Assembly (NCBI GenBank): GCA_006969385.1
Contig: CP030884.1
Location: 2,728,001 to 2,792,000 of the forward strand
Length of the DNA stretch: 64,000 nucleotides
Direction of reading: 5' to 3'
From: Planctomycetaceae bacterium
GTDB lineage: Bacteria > Planctomycetota > Phycisphaerae > UBA1845 > UTPLA1
Numbering within the stretch: position 1 is the first letter of the stretch; every line of letters starts with the position of its first letter. Below are positions 26,848-35,146 of the stretch, in pieces. The notes below the pieces were generated by a model that was not told the DNA's origin, made no database searches, and saw only the letters and a program-made list of their open reading frames with translations. The translations under genes were made by a program, and so were the position numbers.

Positions 26848-27282
26848 TTACTTGCCGCCGCCCGTCAACTGTTTCAAACCCCCGCTGATCTTGCCCCAGA
26901 TCGAACCGCTCTTGTCGCCGCTGTCGTCGGACTTGTTCTCATCGTCGCTGGGCGTCGCGGCCGCCATACTGCTACCGCCGTCGGTCGATTTCGTTAGCGC
27001 CGCACCGGGGATATACACGTAGTCGTCCGCCTTGCGAAAACTTGCCAGCGGCTCGTAAGAGACGGTGCGGTTCGGCACATCTTTGATCGTTGCCTGATCG
27101 GCGACGTACGTCATATCCACGCTGACTTTGCCTTGCTCGTCGATCAACGAATCGCCGACCGGCATCAGGCCGTCGGTGGCGACCACCGCCTCGTTGTTGT
27201 TGTGCACCGACGAATCGCAACCGAACCATCCGGCTACCATCACCATCGTCAACAGACCGCAGAATACTCGCATCGATTTCAT
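26848..27282 (-). CDS. Hypothetical lipoprotein
   Basis: A 144-residue predicted lipoprotein with lipobox GWFGC (about Cys22). The mature part contains VSVDMTYVADQATIKDVP, then an Asp/Ser-rich linker and a short amphipathic end (WGKISGGLKQLTGG). No family recognised. Codon use is like its neighbours. Confidence 0.65.
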   Translation of the reverse strand: MKSMRVFCGLLTMVMVAGWFGCDSSVHNNNEAVVATDGLMPVGDSLIDEQGKVSVDMTYVADQATIKDVPNRTVSYEPLASFRKADDYVYIPGAALTKSTDGGSSMAAATPSDDENKSDDSGDKSGSIWGKISGGLKQLTGGGK

Positions 27283-27412
27283 AGTCGCTTAGCTCCCCAA
27301 AACGTACGCGACGTAACTTACCAGACCCTTGCTATCTTAATCATATTACCGGTATCGCCGTCGCAACGCGCGATTTTTGACGGCTCGATTCACTTTATGG
27401 GGCTTCTCGCCG

Positions 27413-28174
27413 TCAGGAATCCGAGTTTGGCAGGCCTTCGCGGCGAATTTCCCGGCGCATTTTAAACAACTCGCGGAAGGCCTTCAAAATGACCCGCAAA
27501 TTGGCCCCCGTCGAGTCACCCGCCGTCCTCGGGTAATGCGAGATGGCTGTCTCGCGAATGCGATACCCCTTGTATTTCGCCTTCGCCAATAGCTCGGCGC
27601 TGATCATCGCACCGTCCGACTTGAGTTCGATGTCGTCGAACAGCCGCGCCGGCAGCAGCTTAAACGCGCAGTCGATATCGCGTACCTTGAGGCCGAACAG
27701 CAAACGAATTAGGCAACGCCATCCCCAGGCGTTGAAATTTCGCATCCACGTATCCGCGCGCTTCGCTCGGTAACCAACGGCCAGGTCGGTCTTGTCCAGC
27801 AGGGCGATCAACTTATCGAGTTCGTTGATATCGAACTGACCGTCTCCGTCGCTGAAGAAGATATACTCGTATTGTGCCGTCTCGAAACCTTTGCGCAGCG
27901 CACCGCCGTAGCCGATGTTGGGTCGGTTGTGCACTGCCACCACATGCTCGGATGATTCGGCCAGGCGGTCGGCAATCTCCGCCGTGCGATCGAGGCTGCC
28001 ATCGTTGACGAGAATGATCTCGAACTTTTCGGCAAAGCGCGGCGCGGCTTCCAATGCCGCGTTCGCCACGCGTTCGATGTTGGCTTCTTCGTTGTAAAAC
28101 GGAAAAAATATCGACAGCGATGGCAGACGTTCGGCCACGTTAACGATCCGCCTTTGCGGCGTGGGCGACGGCAC
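27413..28174 (-). CDS. Family 2 glycosyltransferase
   Basis: A 253-residue GT-A fold glycosyltransferase like dolichyl-phosphate mannosyltransferase. Motifs are FFPFYNEEANIERV at the start, EIILVNDGSLDRTAEIAD (DxD-type region), NIGYGGALRKGFE and FFSDGDGQFDINEL. It has no long C-terminal membrane helices. The GTG start chosen overlaps hldE by 35 bases; another GTG at 28138, right after the hldE stop, is an equally plausible start. Operon position with hldE suggests a role in envelope polysaccharide or lipid-linked sugar synthesis. Confidence 0.86.
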   Translation of the reverse strand: MPSPTPQRRIVNVAERLPSLSIFFPFYNEEANIERVANAALEAAPRFAEKFEIILVNDGSLDRTAEIADRLAESSEHVVAVHNRPNIGYGGALRKGFETAQYEYIFFSDGDGQFDINELDKLIALLDKTDLAVGYRAKRADTWMRNFNAWGWRCLIRLLFGLKVRDIDCAFKLLPARLFDDIELKSDGAMISAELLAKAKYKGYRIRETAISHYPRTAGDSTGANLRVILKAFRELFKMRREIRREGLPNSDS

Positions 28175-29660
28175 CTGCGGATGATTGCTTCACCCGTTCG
28201 GCAATGGCGCTGGTGCTTAAACCTTCGCGCATCGGCACCAACAAGATTTCACCGCCGTATGCCTCGACGATCTCATGACCCACGACGCCGCGCTTGTCGT
28301 ATTCGCCGCCTTTTGCCAAGTAATCGGGATGAATCGCTTCGATGTGCGCCGTCGGCGTGTCGTCATCGAAGATCACGACGTAATCGACATCGCCCATGGC
28401 CGCCAACAGCGCCGCGCGATCCGTTTCATTCACGAACGGACGACCGTCGCCCTTGCCCAGTCGCTTTACGGATTCGTCCGAGTTCACGCCCACGACCAAG
28501 ATGTCCGCATGCTCTTTGCAGTAAGCAAACGTCGCCGCGTGCCCGGCGTGCAGGATATCGAAGCAACCGTTGGTGTACGCGACCTCTTCCTTGGCGCTGC
28601 GGCGTCGTTTGAGTTCGGGCAATAGCTGTTCCAGCGTGCGTACCTTGCCCAACGCTTGATGATGTTCGAGCAGGATTTCACCGATGACTTCGTCGCGCGT
28701 AATCGGCACGCAACCGAATTTCTCGACTTCCAGCCCGCCCGCGATGTTGGCCAGCGCAATCGCCTCTTCATCATCGCAACCGGCGGCAATGCCGACGGCC
28801 AGCGCTGCCAGCACCTCATCACCCGCGCCGGTGACGTCGTAAACATCGCGCTTCCGCGTCGGGATGTGCGCGAAGTATCCATCGCGCCCGATCAATGCCG
28901 CCCCTTCCGCGTCGAGCGTGACGCAAACCCGTTGCGTCTTGGCCGACTTCAAAATATCGACCTTGTGTTTTTCAACGTCTTCGATACCCGTCAAGCGCCG
29001 GCGAATCAGGCGTTCCGTTTCCGTTCGATTGGGCGTGATGATCGACGCACCGGAATATTTGTCGTATTCATCCAAAGGCGCGGGATCGACCAGCACCGGA
29101 ATCTTGGCATCGCCCGCGAGCTTGATAAGGGTGGCGGCGATCTTCGGCGTCACCACGCCCTTGTTGTAATCCTCGATGCAAACGGCGGCGCATGATGCCA
29201 GATGGCGTTTCAATTCGCCCACCACCAACTTGGCCGTTTTTTCATCAAGCGGCTCGCGCGATTCATCGTCGAATCGCATTAACTGTTGACGGTGGCGATG
29301 CTGGGCCAAACCCACGATGCGCGTTTTGCGCGTGGTGCGCCGCTGCGAACTGCGAACCAAGCCGCTGATATCGGCACCGGCCTGTTCGAGCAGTTTTGCC
29401 AGCGTTTCGCCATCTACGCCCATGCCGATCACGCCGACGCAGATCGGCGTGGCACCCAGCGCAGCCACATTGGCCGCGACCGAGCCCGCGCCGCCGAGGG
29501 CCGATTCCTCGCGCTGCATCCGCAAGACGGGGACGGGGGCCTCGGGGCTGATACGCTCCGCATCGCCGTAGAGGTAATGGTCGAGCATATAGTCGCCCAA
29601 CACCAAAATGCGGCGGCCGTCGACCTGTTCGAGCCGATTTAAAAGGGATTCCCAATTCAT
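28140..29660 (-). CDS. hldE: Bifunctional heptose 7-phosphate kinase / heptose 1-phosphate adenylyltransferase
   Basis: A 506-residue two-domain enzyme. The N-terminal ribokinase-like kinase (about 1-330) starts RILVLGDYMLDHYLYGD and has the C-terminal nucleotide signature VYDVTGAGDEVLAALAVG (GAGD). The C-terminal cytidylyltransferase-like domain (about 345-490) has TNGCFDILHAGHAATF (HxGH) and ISTSAI-like STSAIAERV. It makes ADP-heptose precursors for lipopolysaccharide, which implies an LPS-type outer membrane here. The order kinase-adenylyltransferase and the length are normal. Confidence 0.93.
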   Translation of the reverse strand: MNWESLLNRLEQVDGRRILVLGDYMLDHYLYGDAERISPEAPVPVLRMQREESALGGAGSVAANVAALGATPICVGVIGMGVDGETLAKLLEQAGADISGLVRSSQRRTTRKTRIVGLAQHRHRQQLMRFDDESREPLDEKTAKLVVGELKRHLASCAAVCIEDYNKGVVTPKIAATLIKLAGDAKIPVLVDPAPLDEYDKYSGASIITPNRTETERLIRRRLTGIEDVEKHKVDILKSAKTQRVCVTLDAEGAALIGRDGYFAHIPTRKRDVYDVTGAGDEVLAALAVGIAAGCDDEEAIALANIAGGLEVEKFGCVPITRDEVIGEILLEHHQALGKVRTLEQLLPELKRRRSAKEEVAYTNGCFDILHAGHAATFAYCKEHADILVVGVNSDESVKRLGKGDGRPFVNETDRAALLAAMGDVDYVVIFDDDTPTAHIEAIHPDYLAKGGEYDKRGVVGHEIVEAYGGEILLVPMREGLSTSAIAERVKQSSAGAVAHAAKADR

Positions 29661-30140
29661 TAACGTTGCATGCTAATTGTTGCCCCAAAGGCGGCAAGTA
29701 GCCCTGATGGAAGGCGCGGGAACACCCAACTCTGTTCCCTCTCCCTCGCATGGAGAGCGTTAGAGTGAGGGTTTCAGCCCGCGTCGCGACCAAGATCGGC
29801 AGCATTGACGCAACACGCCGGCGATTTCCGCATCCGCACCGATCTCAATATTGGTCCCGCTGGCTGACCTGAAAAATTCTCACCGCCCCGTCACATCCCC
29901 AACTCACCTGCTCGCCCGCGCTCCCAATACTGCCAAAGCCCAAAAAGCACCCCTCAATATCAAAAAAAGATCGATTTCTACCCTTGCGAAAATCGGTTTG
30001 TCCTATAAAAACTCAAGGGCGCAATATTGGCAGGCCGAACAATGATTATCGGCTGAACTTTTCGCCGGGGACCGGCGATCACTCATATTCAACCCCATTT
30101 CGCTAAGTGCAGCGAAAACAAAAAGATAGGGCTATATCGC
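29661..30140. other. Divergent intergenic region upstream of hldE and the ParA fusion
   Basis: About 480 bases. Near hldE there is a short imperfect inverted repeat (29736-29774, CCCTCTCCCTC against GAGTGAGGG) of a kind often dispersed between genes. Near the ParA gene are two hairpins, described separately. I see no convincing gene; the open frame in the middle has no ribosome binding site. Confidence 0.5.
30062..30117 (+). promoter_or_regulatory. Two inverted repeats just upstream of the ParA-CBM48 gene
   Basis: CGCCGG/CCGGCG-type pairing around 30063-30077 is followed by TTTCGCTAAGTGCAGCGAAA at 30098-30117, a 7-bp perfect inverted repeat with a 6-base loop that ends 23 bases before the start codon. 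They could be an operator for autoregulation, which ParA proteins often show, or a leader hairpin. Confidence 0.4.
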
Positions 30141-31568
30141 ATGAGGACGATTGCGATTGCGAACCAGAAGGGCGGATGCGGCAAAACCACCGTCTCCATA
30201 AACTTGGCAGCGTGTTTGGCCCGGGAAGGCCGTCGCACCGTTGCCGTCGATCTCGATCCTCAGTCGCACCTCGCGCTCGGCTTGGCCGTGCCCGAGGAGC
30301 AGATCGAGATCAGTGTGACCGACATTCTCGCGGAACCTTGCGGTGACACGCCGCCCGATTTGTCCCGCGTCACCTGGCAAATCTCCAGCAACTTCGACCT
30401 GATCCCCTCCAAGACCGATCTGTCGCGGCTTGAGCGTGAATTGGCTGCCGTGCAGGATCGCGAAGTGCGCCTGCACGCCGCTCTCGAATCCGTCCGCGAC
30501 AAATACGACTACGTCATTATCGATACGCCGCCCACGCCCGGATTCCTGACCGACTCGGCCCTCTACGCCGCCGACGAAGTCATCGTGCCCGTTGATACCG
30601 GCTACTTCTCGCTGCACGGTTTGTCGAAACAACTCGATACGATTCGCCAGCGCCGCGATCAATGGCAGCGCCCGTTAACGCTGCGGATTCTCGCGAATCA
30701 TTACGACGTACGCACCAAGCTGGCCCGCGAAATACTTTCCGAAATGCGCAAACGTCACGGCGATGCGATGTTCTCGACGTTTATTAACTTCAACACCAAG
30801 TTGAAGGAAAGCGCGAGTCTCGGCCAGCCCATTACCGAATACGACCCGGCCAGCAGCGGTTGTCGCGACTTTGTTAAGTTCGCCCGCGAAGTCATCGCGC
30901 TAAACGAAGCCGCTACCGCCACCAAGCCGACCATCGTTCTCGATCCCGGCACCGACAAGATCAAAGCCCAACAGCAACAAGCCAAGGCACTCACGCCCGA
31001 GCAACAGTCGCTGATGTCGCGCGCCGATCAACTTGCCGCCGACGCCAGCCAATTGCTAGCAACCAGTCAAACGCTCATCGGTCCCGGTCGCCCCTTGCAC
31101 GATCAAGCGCGTGACGAAGCAAAAGCCGACAAAGCAACGCAAACGCCCGCAGCGAGTGGAAACGTGGCCGGCATAGATACAAAGGAAGCGGCCTCCCAGT
31201 CGGTGGCTTCACAACCGTCGGCTGTCGCGACCGATCCGCAACGACCGGTCCACGATCCGGCGGCAACGGCGCGCAAGATCGATCGGATCTACGGCCCGAT
31301 GGCGCTGGATGACGGCTGTCTATTTGTAATTCGCGCGGGCAACGCCAGCCGCGTACAGATTGCCGGCGACTTTAATAACTGGAACCCCGACCGCACACCG
31401 CTCCAACACGTCGATCGCGATATGTTCCAAATCAAACTGCCGCTACGACCTGGCCGCTATCAATATCGATATGTCGTTGATGGTGAATGGCGTAACGATC
31501 CGGAGAACCACAACGTTGAACTCAATCCGTATGGTGAGTTGAATAATGTGGTGGAGATTGCGGGCTAG
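30141..31568 (+). CDS. ParA-type ATPase fused to a CBM48/AMPK-beta glycogen-binding domain
   Basis: A 475-residue fusion. Residues about 1-260 are a ParA/Soj ATPase with deviant Walker A KGGCGKTT, switch region VDLDPQSHLALG and Walker B YDYVIIDTPPTPG. A Gln/Ala-rich linker (about 265-380) leads to a C-terminal domain (about 385-475) with the glycogen-binding pattern VQIAGDFNNWNPD, YQYRYVVDGEW and GELNNVV. These cover the two Trp and the Asn that bind sugar in AMPK-beta; the usual Lys is Arg. No parB gene is next to it. It could place glycogen or another polymer inside the cell by a ParA mechanism; that is inference. It stands alone and ends with a strong terminator. Confidence 0.9.
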   Translation: MRTIAIANQKGGCGKTTVSINLAACLAREGRRTVAVDLDPQSHLALGLAVPEEQIEISVTDILAEPCGDTPPDLSRVTWQISSNFDLIPSKTDLSRLERELAAVQDREVRLHAALESVRDKYDYVIIDTPPTPGFLTDSALYAADEVIVPVDTGYFSLHGLSKQLDTIRQRRDQWQRPLTLRILANHYDVRTKLAREILSEMRKRHGDAMFSTFINFNTKLKESASLGQPITEYDPASSGCRDFVKFAREVIALNEAATATKPTIVLDPGTDKIKAQQQQAKALTPEQQSLMSRADQLAADASQLLATSQTLIGPGRPLHDQARDEAKADKATQTPAASGNVAGIDTKEAASQSVASQPSAVATDPQRPVHDPAATARKIDRIYGPMALDDGCLFVIRAGNASRVQIAGDFNNWNPDRTPLQHVDRDMFQIKLPLRPGRYQYRYVVDGEWRNDPENHNVELNPYGELNNVVEIAG

Positions 31569-31593
31569 TTTTTCAAGCTGATCGGAAACATCA

Positions 31594-31628
31594 AAGGCCG
31601 AGTCGTAACAGAACGACTCGGCCTTTTT
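31594..31628. terminator. Terminator between the ParA fusion and the AHSA1 gene
   Basis: AAGGCCGAGTCGT and ACGACTCGGCCTT form a perfect 13-bp stem around AACAGA with a T-run on the plus strand. It lies between convergent genes and may serve both. Confidence 0.92.
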
Positions 31629-31647
31629 TGTTTTTCGTTGAATTGGT

Positions 31648-32109
31648 TTACTTGGATACGGCCATTTCCCGCTGCAACAATTCACTGAGCTTCCGCAGCG
31701 CCGCCGTCCAACCGCCGCGTACGATATCGCTGAGCGTATCCGGCAGATTATTGTGCACGAGTTTCACTTCGGTCTGATTCCCAATGGCCCGAAACTCAAC
31801 CGTGACCCGCATGGTCTGCGGCATATGTTCGTTGCCCGGAATCTCGTAAGCCAACTGATTCGGCGGATCGAATACCACAAAATGCGCTTGCATCGGAAAC
31901 TCACCGGCGCCTTCGATCGTCATCAGGTGATTAAACTTACCGCCAACTTTGCATTCGATCTCTGAATTAACTTGCTTGGTCTGATCGCATCCCCACCATT
32001 GTTCGACTTTGCTGGTTTGCACCCAGGCATCAAAAACGGCTTGTTGTGGTGCGTCATACACCCGCGTCATAGTCAAGGTTCCATTATCAAAGTGGGCGTC
32101 GGTACTCAT
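31648..32109 (-). CDS. SRPBCC/AHSA1 family protein
   Basis: A 153-residue protein with the AHSA1-like SRPBCC fold: start LTMTRVYDAPQQAVFDAWVQ, then VEQWWGCD and FRAIGNQTEVKLVHNNLPD, end GGWTAALRKLSELLQ. The fold has a hydrophobic ligand pocket. Its ATG overlaps the stop of the upstream ArsR gene (ATGA). ArsR-AHSA1 pairs are widespread; the ligand or function here is unknown. Confidence 0.88.
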   Translation of the reverse strand: MSTDAHFDNGTLTMTRVYDAPQQAVFDAWVQTSKVEQWWGCDQTKQVNSEIECKVGGKFNHLMTIEGAGEFPMQAHFVVFDPPNQLAYEIPGNEHMPQTMRVTVEFRAIGNQTEVKLVHNNLPDTLSDIVRGGWTAALRKLSELLQREMAVSK

Positions 32110-32465
32110 GGCTGCTCCTCGGTTGATGAATTCTTCACGTGGTGGTGATCCAGATAATGCTCGACGGCGTCGAACTGTTGCTTCCAGAAGCGCGTGTAAT
32201 AGGCAATCCAGTCGCGCGCCTGTTCGACGGTCTGCGTGTTCACGGAAACGCGCACCTCGCGACCATGCTTTTCCCGATGAATCAGGCCGGCTTTTTCGAG
32301 CACGCGCATGTGCTTGGAAATTGCCGGTTGCGACATCTCGTATCCCTGAGCCAGGGTGCTGATATTGGCGGGGCCGCGCGACAGGCGTTCGAGCATGCCG
32401 CGTCGCGTCGAATCGGCGAGGGCCGCGAATACGTCGTCGAGATTGCCAGGGCTTTGCATAACCAT
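32106..32465 (-). CDS. ArsR-family transcriptional regulator
   Basis: A 119-residue winged-helix repressor. DVFAALADSTRRGMLERLS is the typical N-terminal helix, and the recognition region is MSQPAISKHMRVLEKAGLI. No metal-binding Cys cluster is present, as is usual in ArsR proteins paired with AHSA1 genes. It overlaps the AHSA1 gene by 4 bases, so the two are coupled. It diverges from the TetR gene; the start may be Met1 or Met3. Confidence 0.9.
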   Translation of the reverse strand: MVMQSPGNLDDVFAALADSTRRGMLERLSRGPANISTLAQGYEMSQPAISKHMRVLEKAGLIHREKHGREVRVSVNTQTVEQARDWIAYYTRFWKQQFDAVEHYLDHHHVKNSSTEEQP

Positions 32466-32541
32466 TGGGTTATGTTTTAATCGGCATGGAGGATGAAATC
32501 AAGTGTTTTTCCCGCTCCAAGCGTCCGATCACAGATTTTCG

Positions 32542-32590
32542 TTGACGGATCCGCCGAAAATACCCTATATTCCTAACAAGCGCTCGTTAG
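32542..32590 (+). promoter_or_regulatory. Sigma70-type promoter with an overlapping TetR-type operator
   Basis: TTGACG (32542-32547) and TATATT (32566-32571) are separated by 18 bases. Directly downstream, at the expected start of transcription, is the near-perfect palindrome CTAACAAGCGCTCGTTAG (32573-32590, one mismatched pair). The TetR gene starts 23 bases further on with GAGGAG. This suggests that the TetR protein represses its own promoter. Confidence 0.65.
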
Positions 32591-32613
32591 GGTGCATCAG
32601 CGAGGAGTTGTAG

Positions 32614-33198
32614 ATGTCACTCACCGTGACCAAGAAAGACGAAGCCCGCCAAGCGGCTGCCAAGCTCTTTTGCGAGCAGGGGTATCACGCAACGAGCGTG
32701 CGCGATATCGCCGAGCGGATTGGCATTCAAGGCGGCAGCCTCTATTCACATTTCGCGTCGAAAGACGAACTGCTTTGGGCCGTCGTGAGCGATGCGGCCG
32801 ATCGATTCTTTGCATCGCTTAGACCCGTCGCCGAAGCTGATGCGCCGATCCTCAACAAACTCCGCAAAGCCGTCATCGCCCATATCGAAGTCGTCACCAA
32901 CGATCTCGATGCGGCGGCGGTTTATATCGTCGAATGGCGGCACCTAGGCGATGAACGTCGCCAAGAGGTAACCAAGCTGCGCGACGAATACGAAGCGCTT
33001 TGGCGCGACATGGTCGAACAAGGCATTCGCGATCGCGTGCTAGCGGCGACCGACGCCGCCAGCGTCTCGCGCTTTATCTTGTCGTCCTTGAACTACTTGT
33101 TCACGTGGTATCGACCCGACGGCCCGATGACGGCCGAAGAGGTCGGCTCGATGATGGCGGATTACATCTTGGACGGCATCAAACGCCGCACGGTGTAG
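32614..33198 (+). CDS. TetR/AcrR-family regulator, probably of the paa genes
   Basis: A 194-residue regulator. The N-terminal helix-turn-helix is ARQAAAKLFCEQGYHATSVRDIAERIGIQ, with the usual GSLYSHFASKDELLW; the C-terminal domain (about 75-190) has HIEVVTNDLDAA and WRDMVEQGIRDRVL, like TetR proteins that bind acyl-CoA. It precedes paaA on the same strand. In Thermus, a TetR protein (PaaR) controls paa genes by sensing phenylacetyl-CoA; a similar role is inferred here from position. A repeat-containing gap of about 165 bases separates it from paaA. Confidence 0.88.
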   Translation: MSLTVTKKDEARQAAAKLFCEQGYHATSVRDIAERIGIQGGSLYSHFASKDELLWAVVSDAADRFFASLRPVAEADAPILNKLRKAVIAHIEVVTNDLDAAAVYIVEWRHLGDERRQEVTKLRDEYEALWRDMVEQGIRDRVLAATDAASVSRFILSSLNYLFTWYRPDGPMTAEEVGSMMADYILDGIKRRTV

Positions 33199-33221
33199 GC
33201 CGCGCTGTACACAGTCGCGCT

Positions 33222-33271
33222 GTGGCACCGGTGAATTGATTGGGAACTGTGGCACCGGCTAATAGCCGGTG
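33222..33271. repeat. Palindromic repeat family A copies between TetR and paaA
   Basis: A truncated GTGGCACCGGTG and, after a short gap, a complete unit CACCGGCTAATAGCCGGTG at 33253-33271, preceded by CTGTGG. They belong to the same family as 2801-2887. Confidence 0.75.
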
Positions 33272-33364
33272 GACCAGTAACGGTGGCAGCAGCAAGTAAC
33301 TGGAAGAACGTTAGGTGCATACCGTGATGCACCAACAGACAAGCAAGCAACACGGGAGACCCAC

Positions 33365-34354
33365 ATGGTTCAAACCGTACTCGGACAACGCAACGACAAA
33401 CCCGGTGACCCGGGTTACGAAGAAAGCCTCGCCCGCTTCGAAGCGCGCATCGCACGCGGCGATAAGGTCGAGCCCGGCGACTGGATGCCCGACGCTTACC
33501 GTCAGCAACTCATTCGCCTGATTCACGTGCACGCCAATAGCGAGATTTGCGGGGCGCTGCCCGAGGGCACTTGGATTTGTCACGCCCCGTCGCTCAAACG
33601 CAAGATGGCATTGGTGGCCAAAGTCCAAGACGAGGTCGGCCACGGTCAATTGCTCTATCGCGCCGCCGAAACGCTCGGCAAAAGCCGCGAAGAGATGATC
33701 GACGAATTGATTTCCGGCAAAGCCAAGTATTCAAACGTGTTTCATTATCCGGCCGAGAGCTGGGCGGATGTGTGCGTGATCGCATGGCTGATCGATGCCG
33801 CCGCTATCGTCAATCAAAAGATGATGGCCGAAGGTTCGTACGGCCCGTATGCCCGCGCGTTGAAGCGCATCTGCTACGAAGAGGCTTTTCACCTCACGCA
33901 CGGCTACGACATGTGCATTTCGATGGCGACCGGCACCAAACTGCAGCGCGACATGCTGCAAAACGCCATCAACCGTTGGTGGGAACCCATCATGATGTTC
34001 CACGGCCCATCGGATAAGGAATCGAAGCACACCGAGCAGTTGATGAAGTGGCGCATCAAACTCAAGACCAACGACCAACAGCGCCAAGAGTTTTTGCAGA
34101 AGTATTTGCCCAAGCTGTTCAACCTCGGCCTCACAGTTCCTGCAGAATGGAATCTCAAGCTCGATCCGCAAACCAAGGAATGGACCTATGCCGAACCGGA
34201 TTGGGAAAAGTTCATCGGTGTCGTCCGCGGCGGTGGCCCCGTCAGCGCCCAACGCCTCGAAACGCGGCGCTTGTCGCACGAGCAAGGGCGATGGATTCGA
34301 GAAGCGCTAACGGCAGCGGCGCGAGGACAACGCGCGCCGATGCCGGCAGCGTGA
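33365..34354 (+). CDS. paaA: 1,2-phenylacetyl-CoA epoxidase, catalytic subunit A
   Basis: A 329-residue diiron protein. The start region has [20 protein letters not shown], and the iron-binding motifs typical of the family, [18 protein letters not shown] and YEEAFH, are all present. PaaA with PaaC, PaaB and PaaE forms the complex that epoxidises phenylacetyl-CoA using O2. It is first of the paa genes here, behind the TetR gene. The ATG follows GGAGA. Confidence 0.95.
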   Translation: MVQTVLGQRNDKPGDPGYEESLARFEARIARGDKVEPGDWMPDAYRQQLIRLIHVHANSEICGALPEGTWICHAPSLKRKMALVAKVQDEVGHGQLLYRAAETLGKSREEMIDELISGKAKYSNVFHYPAESWADVCVIAWLIDAAAIVNQKMMAEGSYGPYARALKRICYEEAFHLTHGYDMCISMATGTKLQRDMLQNAINRWWEPIMMFHGPSDKESKHTEQLMKWRIKLKTNDQQRQEFLQKYLPKLFNLGLTVPAEWNLKLDPQTKEWTYAEPDWEKFIGVVRGGGPVSAQRLETRRLSHEQGRWIREALTAAARGQRAPMPAA

Positions 34355-34370
34355 AGTCAGTAATTAAATA

Positions 34371-34414
34371 TGAAAAGTGCAAATTGAACTTTGCATCTTG
34401 CACTTTTCATTTTT
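34371..34414 (+). terminator. Terminator-like hairpin between paaA and paaB
   Basis: TGAAAAGTGCAA (34371-34382) pairs perfectly with TTGCACTTTTCA (34398-34409), followed by five Ts. It is 17 bases after paaA and 25 bases before paaB. It could lower expression of the downstream genes relative to paaA, or be an A/T-rich dispersed repeat that landed in the operon. Confidence 0.55.
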
Positions 34415-34438
34415 CACTTTGTATTTTCGAGTATCACC

Positions 34439-34741
34439 ATGACCGATACCCAATGGCCCATCTTCGAAGTCTTTCACCAACAAACGCGCGGTGAACCGCA
34501 CGTGCATGTAGGTTCCGTTCATGCCGTTGATGCCGAGACGGCGTTGTTGATGGCCAAAGAACAATTCGCGCGGCGACAAGCCTGCGTCAATATTTGGGTG
34601 GTCGCGGCGGACGATATCACAGCGACGCCTTACGAAGATGCTGACATCTTCGAACACGGTACCGACAAGAGCTATCGCGAAGCCTTCGGCTATCAAACGA
34701 CGAAGCGCGCCAAGGCTGTGGGTGATACTGAAGAAATCTAG
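34439..34741 (+). CDS. paaB: 1,2-phenylacetyl-CoA epoxidase, subunit B
   Basis: A 100-residue protein of normal length. It starts MTDTQWPIFEVFHQQ and has the family pattern HVGSVHAVDAETALLMAKEQFARRQACVNIWVV. PaaB is a small bridging subunit of the epoxidase complex. A longer frame upstream starts with hydrophobic residues encoded by the hairpin and is not the real N-terminus. Confidence 0.93.
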   Translation: MTDTQWPIFEVFHQQTRGEPHVHVGSVHAVDAETALLMAKEQFARRQACVNIWVVAADDITATPYEDADIFEHGTDKSYREAFGYQTTKRAKAVGDTEEI

Positions 34742-34775
34742 TTGAGGCCCGAATCAAAAAGGCAATCGTGATTCG

Positions 34776-35126
34776 ATGTCGAGCAAGCGATCCACAAAAA
34801 GCAGCATTGTTCTGTTTGGTGGCATCGCCGTAATTCTTGTCGTCGCGGGTATGGCCTATTTCGCTCTCTATGACAAACCGACACGAGACAAATGGGCTAA
34901 GATCGAAGTCGGCATGACTGAGGCTCGCGTAGTCGAGTTACTGGGAACGCCCAGGATGGTCCTCAAGACGGGTGTCGAATTGCAAGACCAGTACGAGATG
35001 GGTTGGGTGTGTGTGCGGCAATCGGTGACAGGCAAAGTTCTGGTTTACGCCGAGAGCATGTTGATGCTCTACATCTGGCTCGACTCTGATGGCCAAGTTC
35101 AAGAAACGTGTGTCGCAAGCAGTTAG
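34776..35126 (+). CDS. Small membrane-anchored protein with BamE/SmpA-like motif
   Basis: A 116-residue protein placed between paaB and paaC, which are normally adjacent. One N-terminal membrane helix (SIVLFGGIAVILVVAGMAYFAL) is followed by WAKIEVGMTEARVVELLGTP, the pattern typical of BamE/SmpA-type domains. It is not a known paa subunit, so it looks like an insertion into the operon. The reading frame is intact and the start is ATG without a strong ribosome binding site. Confidence 0.68.
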   Translation: MSSKRSTKSSIVLFGGIAVILVVAGMAYFALYDKPTRDKWAKIEVGMTEARVVELLGTPRMVLKTGVELQDQYEMGWVCVRQSVTGKVLVYAESMLMLYIWLDSDGQVQETCVASS

Positions 35127-35146
35127 CGCCGCAATCGAGGAAAACG

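Noticed and set aside
29851..30045. Small gene upstream of the ParA fusion
   Set aside because: No ribosome binding site and low-complexity, basic composition; it looks like non-coding leader sequence.
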